Shown piece after piece: positions 1 to 12,727 of a stretch of DNA of 64,000 nt (the stretch's first letter is position 1; the number at the start of each line of letters is the position of its first letter). The translations under genes were made by a program, and so were the position numbers. Source of the stretch: Circinella minor (lineage: Eukaryota; Mucoromycota; Mucoromycetes; Mucorales; Lichtheimiaceae); NCBI GenBank assembly GCA_016758965.1, contig JAEPRB010000087.1:62001-126000 (forward strand). The letters are read 5' to 3'. The notes beneath the pieces were generated by a model that worked only from the letters and a program-made list of their open reading frames with translations, had not been told where the DNA came from and searched no databases.

Positions 1-2
1 GT

Positions 3-1289
3 TCAAGTATATCATCCTCTACATCATCCTCATCGTCTACTTCATCATATTTTTTGGATAATAATCAACAATTATTTTCACCTTCATCCCCTACATCCTC
101 ATCTATTGCCACATCGCCTACAATATCGATTGGACCATCATCACCTTTACCAGCCGAAGTATACTTATATTCCAACAATAAACAATCTGGTACAGCAATC
201 GTCAAAAATCAATACCGACAAAAGCCTTCTGTACGCCCACGCTCTTGTCCTATGTTAGCCATACAACGACGCCCAACAACACCAACAAATTCACGACCCA
301 TGAGTCGACGTGCTTCAGAAACACAAACATTGTTACGGGATCCATTAATTGAATCATATAAAAGATTAGATTCATCTATGGCATTGGTCGAATCCTTATC
401 ACGTGACCTTGCTTCTTTAGAAAAAGAAAGTGAAGAAAGTGAAGAATCATCATCATCATCGAAAACAACAACGACAACAACAATGCTTTTACATCATGAT
501 AATAATTATACTCATAATAAACATCATTATGCAACATTTACGGCCGCAAGAAAATTATTAGCAACGACAACAACAACGACAAGAAACGAAAATCAACAAG
601 CTTTGTCGATGGTAGATCCACGACTTTCTGCTTTATTGATATTACCATTATTACATATACCCCATACACTTATTTCAATGGTATTTGAATCCATGTCAAC
701 AACTGAACCACATCATTTAACGGGTATGATTGCATGGGCGTTTTTCTTTGCATTTGCTAATGTAATGGTAGATCGGGTTGTTATTTCAACGAGTCGACCT
801 ATTCAATGGTTTACACGCCGATTATCTGTACCTGGAGCTTATGATAACGACACTACCTCCTCCTCCTCCTCTTCCTCCTCTACTTGTTCTTTATCATCTA
901 AAGATAGTTCAGTTGCTTCAAAAGTGACATCTCCGACAACACCAACACGTGGACAAGTTTGTTTTCAACGACGTAGTGGTCGACGTGTTATACTTCCTCG
1001 TAGGTCATCTGTCTATCGAAAAATTCAACAAAGACCTGCTCCGCTCTTACATGATGCAATCCGTCATGGTGGTACGAGTAGTTTGTATACCTTAGATCAA
1101 CAACAACAACAACAACATTATGCTGCACTTGCTATTACTCGATCAAGAACCCAGCCTGGGTATAATAATAATAATAATAACTCTTATTATAATAATATAA
1201 CTACAATTCCACAATCTCCATTGTCAATAACATCTATGACAGCCACTTCTTCTTTACGCCCTATGATTCATCGGCGTAACTCATTTTAA
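3..1289 (+). CDS. Ser/Thr-rich protein with two hydrophobic segments, 5' end outside window
   Basis: The reading frame is open from the left edge (frame of base 3) to the TAA at 1287-1289, so the true start lies upstream. I do not recognise the family. The visible ~428 residues are low-complexity, with Ser, Thr, Gln and Asn runs (poly-Ser, a seven-Gln run, a six-Asn run). Two adjacent hydrophobic stretches lie in the middle: one starting SALLILPLLHIPHTLISMVF and one around MIAWAFFFAFANVMVDRVV. Basic Arg-rich patches follow (RRSGRRVILPRRSS, IHRRNSF at the C-terminus). This suggests a protein held in a membrane by a helical hairpin with a long disordered, possibly phosphorylated cytosolic tail; that is inference. 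It is tail-to-tail with the receptor gene to the right. No intron is evident in the visible part. Confidence 0.7.
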   Translation, partial: SSISSSTSSSSSTSSYFLDNNQQLFSPSSPTSSSIATSPTISIGPSSPLPAEVYLYSNNKQSGTAIVKNQYRQKPSVRPRSCPMLAIQRRPTTPTNSRPMSRRASETQTLLRDPLIESYKRLDSSMALVESLSRDLASLEKESEESEESSSSSKTTTTTTMLLHHDNNYTHNKHHYATFTAARKLLATTTTTTRNENQQALSMVDPRLSALLILPLLHIPHTLISMVFESMSTTEPHHLTGMIAWAFFFAFANVMVDRVVISTSRPIQWFTRRLSVPGAYDNDTTSSSSSSSSTCSLSSKDSSVASKVTSPTTPTRGQVCFQRRSGRRVILPRRSSVYRKIQQRPAPLLHDAIRHGGTSSLYTLDQQQQQQHYAALAITRSRTQPGYNNNNNNSYYNNITTIPQSPLSITSMTATSSLRPMIHRRNSF

Positions 1290-1698
1290 AAAAAAATATT
1301 CTTTAGTTTCTCTATTTCTTTTTTTTTTTTTTTTTGGTTTTTTTTTTCTTATAACGTAAAGCAAATCCCTCCCCTCTTTTCCACTTTCTTTTTTTTTTTT
1401 CTTTCTCTTTTCTTTTTGAAGATGCTAATTTTTGACATTATGATTTATTATTATTTAAAAAAAGAAAAAAAAAAACATTTAAATCTATTAATTATACTTG
1501 AAAAAAAAAATATTATATATAAAATAAGTTTTTTATTATTTATTTGTACATGAAATTATTTATTTACAACATATAAAAAAAAAAAAAAGAAAGAAAAGCA
1601 GAATGAGAGAAGAGAACTCAAAAACGAAAAATAATGGGGAAAATAAATTTGTAAAATACGTAATGGTATAATATCTTTTTCAAACTTATAAATTTTGG
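1290..1698. other. Convergent intergenic spacer
   Basis: Spacer between two genes that end toward each other. It is made mostly of T and A homopolymers, including T runs near 1317-1335 and 1388-1400, which could serve 3'-end formation of both transcripts. No ORF or RNA gene seen. Confidence 0.5.
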
Positions 1699-4165
1699 TT
1701 ATATTCCTCTCGATAACTCTTGTTGTTGTTCATATGATTCCAAATGTGATTCAGGAACAGATTGTAAGAAAGTATTATTATAATAATCAAAGTGACAACC
1801 TGATAAAGTTCTTGAATCTCTTTGTCGTGTTGTTCCTGTTGTTGCTACTGCTGATGATGATGTTGTTATTGTTGTTATATAACTATCATTATCGGGTGGT
1901 GTAGTTGTTGCATGTATGATATCATCCATTTTTTCATGTTGATCATCTTGATAAAATTGTTGTTGATGTTTACACCATCGACGTATACTTTTTGAACTTC
2001 TGACAACCCTTTCACGTACTATTTCAAATGAATCACCACGTTTTGTTAACCATTGAGACATTTTTGATGGAGATACAGGTTCACTTAATTCAAGCCAACT
2101 ATCCATTCCCGTATTGCTATGACTTCCGAGTGAACATTGTTGATATGGATCCTGTTGTTGATTGTTATCATTATTATTATTAGGTTGTTCTTCTTGTTCA
2201 TCAAATGATGCTTCTAATACTCTCCATGGTACTGCTTCATCTAATTGATCTTTAAAAAATACTGGTATAGTGAAATATTCATTGTTATCTGTTTCTTCTT
2301 GTTGTTGATGTAGTGAATTGATAGAAGGATAATCTTTTATAATATCTTGTCGTTGATAAGGTGTATCTTCTCCTATTAAATAAACTGTTGGTGAATTTAA
2401 AAACGTTGGCAGTTCATCAGAAGATGAAAAGGGTGTGTTTCCTGTTTTCTCAGAGGAAGAGGTAATAATATTATTATTGTTATTATTATGCATTTCCGTA
2501 GAAGAAGAAGATGGAATATGTCCCGATGATGAATTAGGTATAGAAGAAGGAATAGGGATTGAATTATTTATATTTGTAGTAGAAGAAGATGGTTTGAAAA
2601 CCCGATTCACGAACCACCGCATAAATCGATTATTCGATGTTTTTTGAGAATCTTGTTGTTGTTGGTCTTTTGCCAAAGGAGCAAGAGATGCACAAGTAGT
2701 ATTTCGAGGCATCACAAAATCAAGTGCACCGTGATCTGCATAAATTTTACATGATCGCTTATCAAAACTTTGATGCGAATTTGATCGATGTAGATCTGAC
2801 GGCGTATCTCCATATCGACGAATCAAGTCACTATAAAGTATATAGAAATAAGTTAATATTTTAAAAAAGGAAAATGAAAAAAAAAGGGTTAAGGAGTATA
2901 TATAATTTACCTTTTCAAGAGTCTGAGCGCACCCATAAATGCAGGATCCATCAAAAACCCTACCAAATTAAAAAATCCCGGAAGCGCCTTTGTAAGTACA
3001 CCCCATATATTGAGTTCATAACTCACTCTATAATATAAAAATAAAAATGAAACACATGCTGTTAGCTATGTGTATCTTTTGAGATCAAAAAATAAAATAA
3101 AATAAAGTAATAACTGGATATATATATATATATATATAATGCAAATCTAAAAAGAGAAAAAAAAAACTTACTTTAATGTACTAAACATATAAATTTCAGA
3201 AATAATAAATCCAAATTGTGTTAAAAAAGGTGTTGTTGGATAAAGAAGAATACGACGAACAACATTACAAACAATTTTTTGAGATGATGATGGTGTTGAC
3301 GTATGATTTTCTTGATCATCCGTTGTTGGATTTCTTGAGTCACGTAATAATTTTATGATTACCAGTAGAACGATTGTGGTACAATAAGTCAAACAAATGA
3401 GTTGTGGTATAATATATGTTCCATATTCCCAAAGTTGAGTTGATGATGTATATGATGCTATATATATATTCATTGTTAATATTTTTTTTTGCTAATATTA
3501 TTGATATTTTATGTTTATAGCTGTACGCGGAATACTTTTGAAAAAAGTTTACTTACGTGTATACCAACAAACACCTTGGGCTTCATCATATCCCAAAACA
3601 TGACCCACGAGTGGTATAACAGCTGTTATAATAGAGAGTAAGACAGAAACAATATAATACCTAATTATATATTACGTATTAGAACCAATTATTACAATAT
3701 CTCATTTGGAGCAAAAAAGAAAAAAGGTATATTTATATATTGTTACCATTTCTCGAATACGGGATTATAATAATGACTCTGTAAGAATAACCATTGAAGA
3801 TTAAATGCAATAGCAGTTGATAAAAAGATATACTGATTACTTAACCAGATAACCAAAAAAGCTGCTATTTCACAATTTGACCCTGTATTACTTGTGTAGT
3901 TATAAACCAATAAAGATGATGATGAAATCATATCTGTTAAAGAGATAGCAGCTGTCAAACGTAATGATACTCGGTCTACAAGTCGATAATCATAAATTCG
4001 CATGGCTAATAATATGATAAGAACAATAAATGCTGATACAATGGATATACTATTAGCTATTATATTGATTTGATGTATTGATTCTGTTTGCCAAGGTTCA
4101 CTGAATCGTAAATCAGGTATTATTTCTTGGTCATCTATTGGTGTTGTTTGAATAGTTGTTTCCAT
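1699..4165 (-). CDS. Seven-transmembrane receptor (fungal GPCR) with long Q/N-rich tail
   Basis: Five exons on the minus strand: 4165-3747, 3660-3557, 3457-3172, 3027-2911, 2830-1699; 685 residues. Seven hydrophobic segments can be placed: TM1 ~33-57, TM2 ~68-89, TM3 ~99-127, TM4 ~142-162, TM5 ~188-210, TM6 ~245-270, TM7 ~275-300. Cys98 at the start of TM3 and Cys171 in the second outer loop (GVCWYT) could form the disulfide common to GPCRs. A short acidic N-terminus faces outside. The tail of about 380 residues is rich in Asn, Gln and Ser, with many phosphorylatable sites, as in nutrient or cAMP-type fungal receptors of the Git3/Gpr1 kind. Family is inferred from topology and general look; the ligand cannot be told. 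The ATG at 4165 is the first in frame and precedes the acidic N-terminus directly. Confidence 0.8.
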
Positions 4166-7100
4166 ATTTTAATTATAATTATTTTGTTACTTCTATACTG
4201 TTGTAATTTGGTAGTTTAAAGGAGAGAAAAAAGGAAATGAGGTCGACAAGTAGTAGTTTATTATTAATTTAAAAAAAGAGAGAGAAAAAAAAAGAGAAAA
4301 AAAAAGATGTTTTTAAAGAAGAAAACTATAAGATGGAAAAATTATTGATATCTCTTTCTTTGTAAATAATAGTTATTTACTATATACAATTACAGTAGAA
4401 TAATAATAATAATAACACTTCTACACTCAAGGATCGCCAAGTCAAAGAGGGATGGGAAAAAAAAGATCAAGAGGAGTAAAAAAAAAAGTGAGACACTATA
4501 ATGTATCAACAGCATGTAAATTTTTGTAGGAGGAAGGAGAAAAGAAACGGAACACATAGTTATGATGTATACACCTTCCCTCTCTCTCTTTTTTTTCCCT
4601 TTTTTTTTCATATGGTATAAACATAAACATTGATGAGCTATAACAAATGAAAGAAAAAAATGCAGGTCCAACAGAACACTACCAATAAATGAACTGCAGT
4701 TTTTTATTTTTTATTTTTGCAATTGGTTAATATTTATCTATAATAAAACGTTTTCAATTTGTACATTTAACAAACCTTTTTCTATTGATATATTGTTTAT
4801 TGGTTCCAGTATATTATACTATATTTTTTTCCCGTTTTTCTTATAATACTAACAACTTATGATCTATTCAGATTATTTGAGTTTCTTTTTATTTTACTTT
4901 TACTTGTTCAGGGAACTATAAAGGGGGTTAGCATTGAGATAATCTTCTTCCGAGAAGGCAAATAGGTAGGTGAGCTTCCTAATAAAGTAACTGATGGCGC
5001 GTGCGAAAACTATAAGGGTGCTTTTTAAGGTATTTTTTTTTATACATTATTATTATTAATATTATTATTATTTATCGGTTCGGAAGAAAGAATGGTTTAA
5101 ACTTTTTATATTATTTATATTATAATATAGGAGACGAGAAGTATTTTATTATAATCCATTGTTGTCTTTTGACTGCTGATGTTTATTGTATATTTTTTTG
5201 TTTTGACCTACGTATTAACTTCCTAATACATATTTTTATTAGTATTTTTGTTTTCAAAATTGTTTATAAATAATAATTATATCAGAAGTTATTTTTTTTT
5301 CATTATCGATTGGTTTACTAACACATACGTACAAATTTAGTATATATTAGTTTTTTCATTCTTTTCTTTTTCCCCATTATACTAGATCAACAGAAAATAG
5401 AAAAAAAAGAAAAAAGCAATAATAGTGTTTCCTCCTCTCACTCCTTATTTTCCCTTTTTCTATTTTTTTTTTTTTTTTTTTGCTTCTCCTAGAATTCTTT
5501 ATTACCAAAAAAAGCTTTTAAACAAGAAGAATTTTTATGAATTATCAATGTTTTAACTATAATAAAATACTTACATTATTTCGTTTTGCTAGTAACAAAA
5601 TTAACATTTTAAATTTTTTTCTTTCATATATCGATAACAAATCATATTAGATATTATCGATTATAAATATTACCTAATGATTTAGAGGTGTGCTAATAGA
5701 TGATTGACCTGTATTCTCTGTACTTAAAGACATATTTCCTTTTATTATCACTGCTACTGCTACTACTATTATTATTCATGTACTCGTCTATCTTTGTGTT
5801 TTTCTTCTTTATATATATTATAATATATTGTAAAAAGTTATTTCAAAAACTAAACGAATAGTATTTTTTTTCCATTTCTCATCTTTTTTAATATTAATGA
5901 CATTATGTTTGAAATATTAAATACACATATAATCTTGAAGGAGGATTCTAAGATCTGGAATAGGCTTGATTTACAGAAAAAGTGGGGTTACAATTATTTG
6001 TTTCATACATCATTATTAACTGCTACTGTTTATAATAAGTCTATTTTTTTTTTACCCCTTACTATATTCCCAATTTAGATTAACATAATAGTTAATGCTT
6101 CGATCTTCCTGCGATATAAATCTTCAGTGGTCCATTTCAGGTCCAATGGATGACAACTGAGTCTAAACAGGATATTATTACTATCTATAGGTATTAAATG
6201 TATTATCCAGTAGTCCGGATTTCGCGTTCATCTTGTTAAAAGGTTAGTTTACCACATTAGTGTATAAAGAAGAAAGTCGCGGTATAATTGAAGCATAATA
6301 CCGAAGCTTTTTTAATTATTTATTATTTGTTCTTTATTTCAGGGCAATACAACCACCATATTAAAATCAACCACATAAAGAGTAATTGATATTAATATTG
6401 TTTCATTAGCATTACACTATTTTGATTATTTTTTTTTCAAACAGTTCTATACGTTAACTTGTTGCTATGGTTTCTTTTTTTAAAAAAAAGAAATCGATTA
6501 ACGATTGAATACGTTTTTGCCAGATCTTACATCAAGTAACCCTTGGTTTTCTTTTTCATTGATATATTTATTATAGTATAAAAAAGCTTGCTGTTTGGCA
6601 TAATAGAGTAGCATTATTACATAAGCTCCTTTTATAATACATTGGAATTCTAAAAATGGTTATGATAAATTGGAATTTTTTTTTCCATGTGCATATCACT
6701 TCTAAGATGTTCACTAATATAAAAGAAAAAAAAAATACATAAGTCCGCGCACACACATACACACATTTAATAATTTACATAATAAATCAAACACGTAACA
6801 AGTAAGGACAAAATTTCTTGATTTATAATCAATAGGTTCTTTGTATTTATGTAATAGTATTTAATCCCTGTTTTTCAATAATTATATGTACATGATAAAA
6901 AATACTCCCTTAATAACAAAATGTGATATAATTTTTCCCACGATTATTCAATAACTACAGGCACAGTTTTTATTCGTTGTTATGTTTCTCATTTTATGAT
7001 GAACAAGGTAAAAAACAATTTATAAAATATACCATCACGTTATTAAAACAAAAAAAAAAATCTAGTTATTTATGTACTAAAAGCTGATTTTTTTTTGTTT

Positions 7101-7830
7101 CACTTAATAGTATTATTAGTTGCTTTTTCATAGTGAATCTCATGTTTTTTTTTTAATTTTAATTAAAAGTATAATATTTACAAGACGTATTTATATATAT
7201 GGTTTTGTTTGAACATCAGAAAGTCACCCATGCTCGTGAAAAGAACATTTCGTTCTTCTTCTCCTGGATTCCATGAAAAATCTACTATCGATAAATTATT
7301 AATAGCTTCATACATAAAAACAAAAATGTATGCGATCATAAGATTACTTTTCCTATGACGTTTCTCTAGATATATATTATCATACACATATTTATATGTG
7401 TGTGTATGTTGCCGGTTCTCATGTTATCTCATTCCCCGATTTTAGCAGAATTGTCCATATTGTATATCAAAGATTCATATATATCAAACTGTTTCTTCTT
7501 TGATATTGAATAATCTATTATTAAAAGTATAATAAGAAAAGCAAGTATATATATATTCAATACATACTAAATGTTCCTTGGTTGTCATCAATATGTGATA
7601 TTACTGTAGATATTAATATGTTTGTTTCGAATGTTTTAACTAAGACAAATAATCAAAATTCATTATATAAACAGAATCTAGATACAGTATATCATTAAAA
7701 ATTAGGATTATTTCATGTCAATTGCTGCTGTTTACTGTACATTGAATGTATTGCTCAAAAAATAAAAGATATCTCAGTAAAAGAATAATTAACTGAAAAA
7801 TTGTTATTATTTGATATAAAAACTAGCAGA

Positions 7831-7849
7831 CAACAGTTAGTAACTGTTG
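7831..7849. repeat. Perfect 9-bp inverted repeat around one base
   Basis: Arms CAACAGTTA and TAACTGTTG surround a single G. It lies in the middle of gene-poor DNA and is followed by a short G-rich stretch (7868-7878). It could be a protein binding site or chance. Confidence 0.4.
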
Positions 7850-10800
7850 CTCCCTCTGTTCTTAATAGGGGGAGGGAAGAGCTATCATGAGGCCCATCAC
7901 TACAGCATTAAGATTTAGAAAATGATGATAATATAAAAGTATAAATAATTAGTATTAGTTTTATGTAGTAGTATTTGTGGAATTGATCTTGTATATTCCA
8001 TCTTCCTCATATGGTAGTTGATTCAAAAACTCTTTCAAAACTACGAAGAATTCTGGCATTGTTTAAAAATATTATTTTACTGAGCTGGTACAAAATTCCA
8101 AATTGATGCACAGTTTTCTCATGATGAACTCTCAAGTACAACTGCAATTGTGACTATTATAATTAATATGAATACAATGGTGTGTCTATGTAATCAACGT
8201 AGCAGAAAAAACATAACGATTTTATAATGAATTAAAAACCAGTAGCATATAGTTACAGTAGTTTCAAAGTTTATATTGTTAATATACATTGTACTATAAT
8301 ATTTTACATTTTCTTTACTCACAGAGGTCCATTAAAAAGTGGCCCAACTGTATAAGTTTAACATTTTTTTTTAGCTCCAGTGATGCATGATACTCTAATA
8401 ACCAGTAATCAATATCCCTCAGGCGACAAATAATATAAAAATTATTTTATCAAAAACGACCGGTCAGGAATCCTCAAGTAGAAAATAAGTTAAATTGACA
8501 AAGATTATTGCAACAACTGATTTTATTTGAGTCTTTTTTTGTAAGCAAAGGGTGCGTGCCAACTTAAAGAGACAAACTTGGTTATCAATTTTGAAAATTA
8601 CAGTACGTAGATTTCTTTATTATTAAGCACTCAACAACGCAACACGAATACATTTCTATATTACTGAAACAAGGAATCCAAATTTACTAGTAAATCATCA
8701 TGAAAAGAAAAGTAAACGATGGGTACAAAACAAAATCAAATACTAAATTCGTACGTGAATCAACCAAATATATATAAATAGAGATAATATTCTTGTTATA
8801 ATAAAAACATCTTTATTACATATTTATTTTTCAATTTGTTCAAAGATATGACTGGAAATACAGACAAATATATCAGTTGATACCATTCAATGAGTTGATA
8901 TTACTAGTAAGCTCAGAAAACTTGAGCCTCGCCATAATCAATGAACGTGTTCTTACGTAACGAGAAAGATATGTAGAAAAGAAATATGTATTTATTGTTA
9001 CTATTACTGCTGTCGGTACTACTAACCAATAGAAAAAAGTTGATTCACGAAAATAAGACGTATAAACATATCGTACAGCTTTGACTTTCTCCTCCATTAT
9101 TTGTCTTATGTCATTATGCTATAGATTTCCCAATTATAACTATATACTATGGAACGATATTTTAAATATACGACATGAAACAAAACTTTTTTTTCGACCT
9201 GAGAGTTGTCATCTTTTTCTTTATATTATATGATGATATGGTCAATGATGTAAGTTTTCTTTTCTTTTTTTTTTTTTTTACTTACGTATTATTTATTTCA
9301 TGTTATATTATTATCAACATATACTAAAACTTATAAAAATCGTAAGACATTTTTTTCCATTAATGATATTATCTTTATCAAAATTCATCTTAACTATTCA
9401 TATATGGCTCATGGAATGACAGATGAGTGTTCTAGCAAAGACGTTCTTCTGCCATAGCAAAATCGCATATCTGTCAAAGCAAAGATGATTTTCCGCCTTT
9501 GCCAATAGTATGAATAGCCCATATAGCTATTTGTAAATGAAGTTTCTCTTCAGTTCCACCTTTATGAATCTTTCAGTCTTTTAATAAATAAATAATTGGT
9601 TTCGCGATACGTTTCTTTATACTTCGAAAAAGAAGAAAGAATGGTAAAAGAAGGAAATTGGTATGAAATTATAGGTTGCAGTAGCTGGAAATATTTAGTG
9701 ATACTACGCATTTTTGATATAGCAAATAGGTTTTTTTTGTCACAGTGTCGCCAAGTGTATCTTATAGATCCCCGGTTTTTTTTGTTTCTATAATTAAGAA
9801 AAGAAGTAGAAAAAATATATGATTTTTTTTATTATTTGAATCTTTAGTTTCATGTCATCGCTTACCAAATAATAACTTGAATTTATCGACACATAAATAA
9901 GAAGGAGTGATATATGATTAGTAAGAATAAGACTTTAAAACCAGAAAATCAACTTTAGTCAAGTGTGGTGGCGAATAAATCATTGGTGATACTATAGAGA
10001 ATCTGATTATTGATGCAGTCTAAATACGTAATAAGCGTAAATAATAAGTTTTTATTATTATTTATTCCTGGGACAGGTATACTTTGTCTTTTTAATTTAA
10101 TATTATTCGCTTTAAATAGTATAGTATATCTTTTCTATTTATGACATTATCTTTACATGTCTTTTTTTTTTTTTCATCAAAAACATTGTAACTAGGAAAA
10201 ATCGTTACGTGCACGTGTAAATTATAATTACTATAAACTACTACATTTTAATGATTGACATGTTTCTGTTCTATTTGTTATGCGATACAAAAAAAATTAA
10301 TTAATAATATATGATGTGGCTACAAGATTTTGAAGCATTAATTATTATTTTTGTACCTCTTTTTGCATCACAAACAAATATTATTCATCATTGAAACTCC
10401 TCTTGTTGAACAGTGAGAATTATTTATTTCTCATTATTTCTTTTAAAAAAGATATGTCTTTGCTATGGTAATACGTAAATGATTCATTACGTGAATAATA
10501 TTACCTACTAATGAGTAGAAAAAAGAAGCCCAAAAACCCGGGACCTTGAACTTCTTTCAATATTGATCATTATTATTCCCAGGAATTGGGAGGATACAAA
10601 GCAGTTTTAGATCTGTCTCATATAAATATTAATTCAACTGGCTTGAATGTTGGGATGGAAACTAAACTGTGTTTCTTTTTCTTTTGCTGTTAAATATAAC
10701 TTGTAGATCCTGCAATAAAATTTTGACCATGCCTTTCCAGGTAAAGATTAGATCTATTTTTTACTCCTTCCTGCTGAAATTAATATATTTTTATGAGAGG

Positions 10801-12359
10801 AATCTATCAAGTTACCCAGGAACGATGATGGGCGGTGCTGATAGGAGAATAAAAAAGTATAAGAGATGATTGTCACAGAATAGTTGTAAAAAAAAAGTCG
10901 CAACTATATTAAGATTTTATATTACTTTGATAATATTATAAAATATGGGTTTTCTTATTTAATTATTTAACAGGAATGGTGATCTATGTACTTTAAACAA
11001 GTTACTCGATAGTACTACAAACAGATGAAAATTCAACAACGATAATTCAATCCAATATTACCTGAAAAAGAAAAACCAAAAATGTTATTTAATGAACTTT
11101 TGACTCTTGTACTTTTTTTTTTACAATAACTCGCACTCACTGTTTAAAAAATGAGAAAAAAAACGTGATTTTTCTTTACTTATCATAGAATTTCTACATT
11201 TGTCATATGGATTATCTATTGCGCAACAATTGGTATAAAACAAAAGATCATAGTATATATATATTGTCTCTATATTATTCTAGCACAAATGTAATGTAAT
11301 ATAATTTATCCGTACCACATATACCTTGACTTTTTAAACTGAATAAGGATTTGATCTACACATTATCGAACAGAATAAAAAAGTTGTTTTAAAAATAAAA
11401 GGTTTAAACTGCCGCTAATATATTGGCCACGTTTTTCATAAAAATGCCAACTTTTTTGTGAAAAAAAAAAATCGATTTCTTTTAAACAGAGAGCAGATAA
11501 CGGGTTTTTATAATAACATGCGATGGATTTTTTATAGTACGTATGAATGAATACGGCTCATTATAAATGTTAAAAATTATACTTACTTTATTTAATTCCA
11601 TTCTTTTTAACATTTATGCTTAATGTTATACACAATAATAAAAAAACATCAACGTTATTTTATCGGACCCTTTTCATTATTGTTGTTACGCAATGTTCAG
11701 CACTTTTTTTTCTTGTGTGTAATATTTTGCAGTTGTGCAACAAACTTTTTGAAGAAAAACCGCGTGCAAAAAAAAGAAATATAACTTACAACCTAAAAAA
11801 AAATAATTGACCATGTATTGATAGTATATTCTGTTTACTTTCTCACTATTTATTTTAATAATATACATATTATATGTTTATTTTTCTATACTCTATAGAA
11901 TTTATTGGTGAGAGAGATAGAAGAATAGTCGGAGACAAAGTAGTATGCGTCAAAGAAAGAAAGACACTTGTAAAAAGACTCAATGATCCAGGCAAGCTTG
12001 TTTCAGATTACTATTTACGCTCGTGTTACCATGGTTTCCCAATTCAACCTGTTACTGATGCAACACTAGCCTTTTTCTTGTTTAAACAAACTGTCAATCT
12101 CTATCATAAATATATATATATAAAAAATAGTAGTTCATTACTAGATTAAAAAAATATTTTGAAGAATAACTAATATAATGAAGACCAATCTAAACAACTT
12201 AATAAATAATTAGGTTTCTTTATTCTGTGATAATTATATGTATGGTACTTATTGAACTCATATATGCGGAGTCAGGAGCAATAATAAAGAATCTCTCTGC
12301 TTGAGAAAGGTTAATAAGAGAGTGTGGGTGAGGGCGAAAGAGAGAGCTTTCTTTGCTTT

Positions 12360-12450
12360 GTGTTCTCCTACCTTTTCTTTTCCCCCCCTCCTTCTATTTC
12401 TTTTTCTCTTTTTCTTTCTCTCTTCCTCTTCTTTTTTTTTTCCTCGTGAC
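12360..12450 (+). promoter_or_regulatory. Polypyrimidine tract upstream of the RNA-binding protein gene
   Basis: About 90 bases almost entirely C and T, including a run of seven C near 12383, 280-370 bases before the start codon. CT blocks of this kind are common in fungal promoters near transcription starts. The role is inferred from position only. Confidence 0.4.
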
Positions 12451-12727
12451 ACTTTTTTATTACAAAAAAAAAAAAACTTAAAGGAGCAAAAATAAAAGGA
12501 ATATATTTTACATTGCAAAGTTAGACTTGTATATAACATACTTTCTTGATTTTTATTTTAAAGGTAAGAACAGAAATGAAAAGATTGAAGCCAGATGAAT
12601 GACTTTTTTTTTTGCGTCTTTTTTAACTCCAAGTCTTCTCTCCTAACTTCATCAACCTTTTTATACTTTATTTAGTTTTTTTTACCCTTTTTTTCTCTTT
12701 ATACATATTTAACAATTTTAATTCGTC

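Larger units (their letters stand above)
4166..12727. other. Gene-poor AT-rich region, 8.5 kb
   Basis: No convincing gene. Open frames here are short (under 95 codons), rich in Phe, Lys, Ile and Tyr, and look like chance frames in AT-rich DNA. I found no tRNA-like or rRNA-like segment. The only structured items I noticed are a perfect palindrome at 7831-7849 and a CT-rich tract at 12360-12450 in the upstream region of the next gene. The left end holds the promoter of the receptor gene. Confidence 0.5.

Noticed and set aside
4390..4671. 93-codon minus-strand frame upstream of the receptor
   Set aside because: Leu/Phe/Lys-rich translation of homopolymer DNA with no domain features.
11874..12149. 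91-codon plus-strand frame
   Set aside because: Some balanced composition in the middle, but no domain, no splice context and AT-type ends; not enough to call a gene.
12258..12539. Lys/Arg/Glu-rich minus-strand frame opposite the CT tract
   Set aside because: It is the reverse translation of the pyrimidine tract upstream of the RNA-binding gene.
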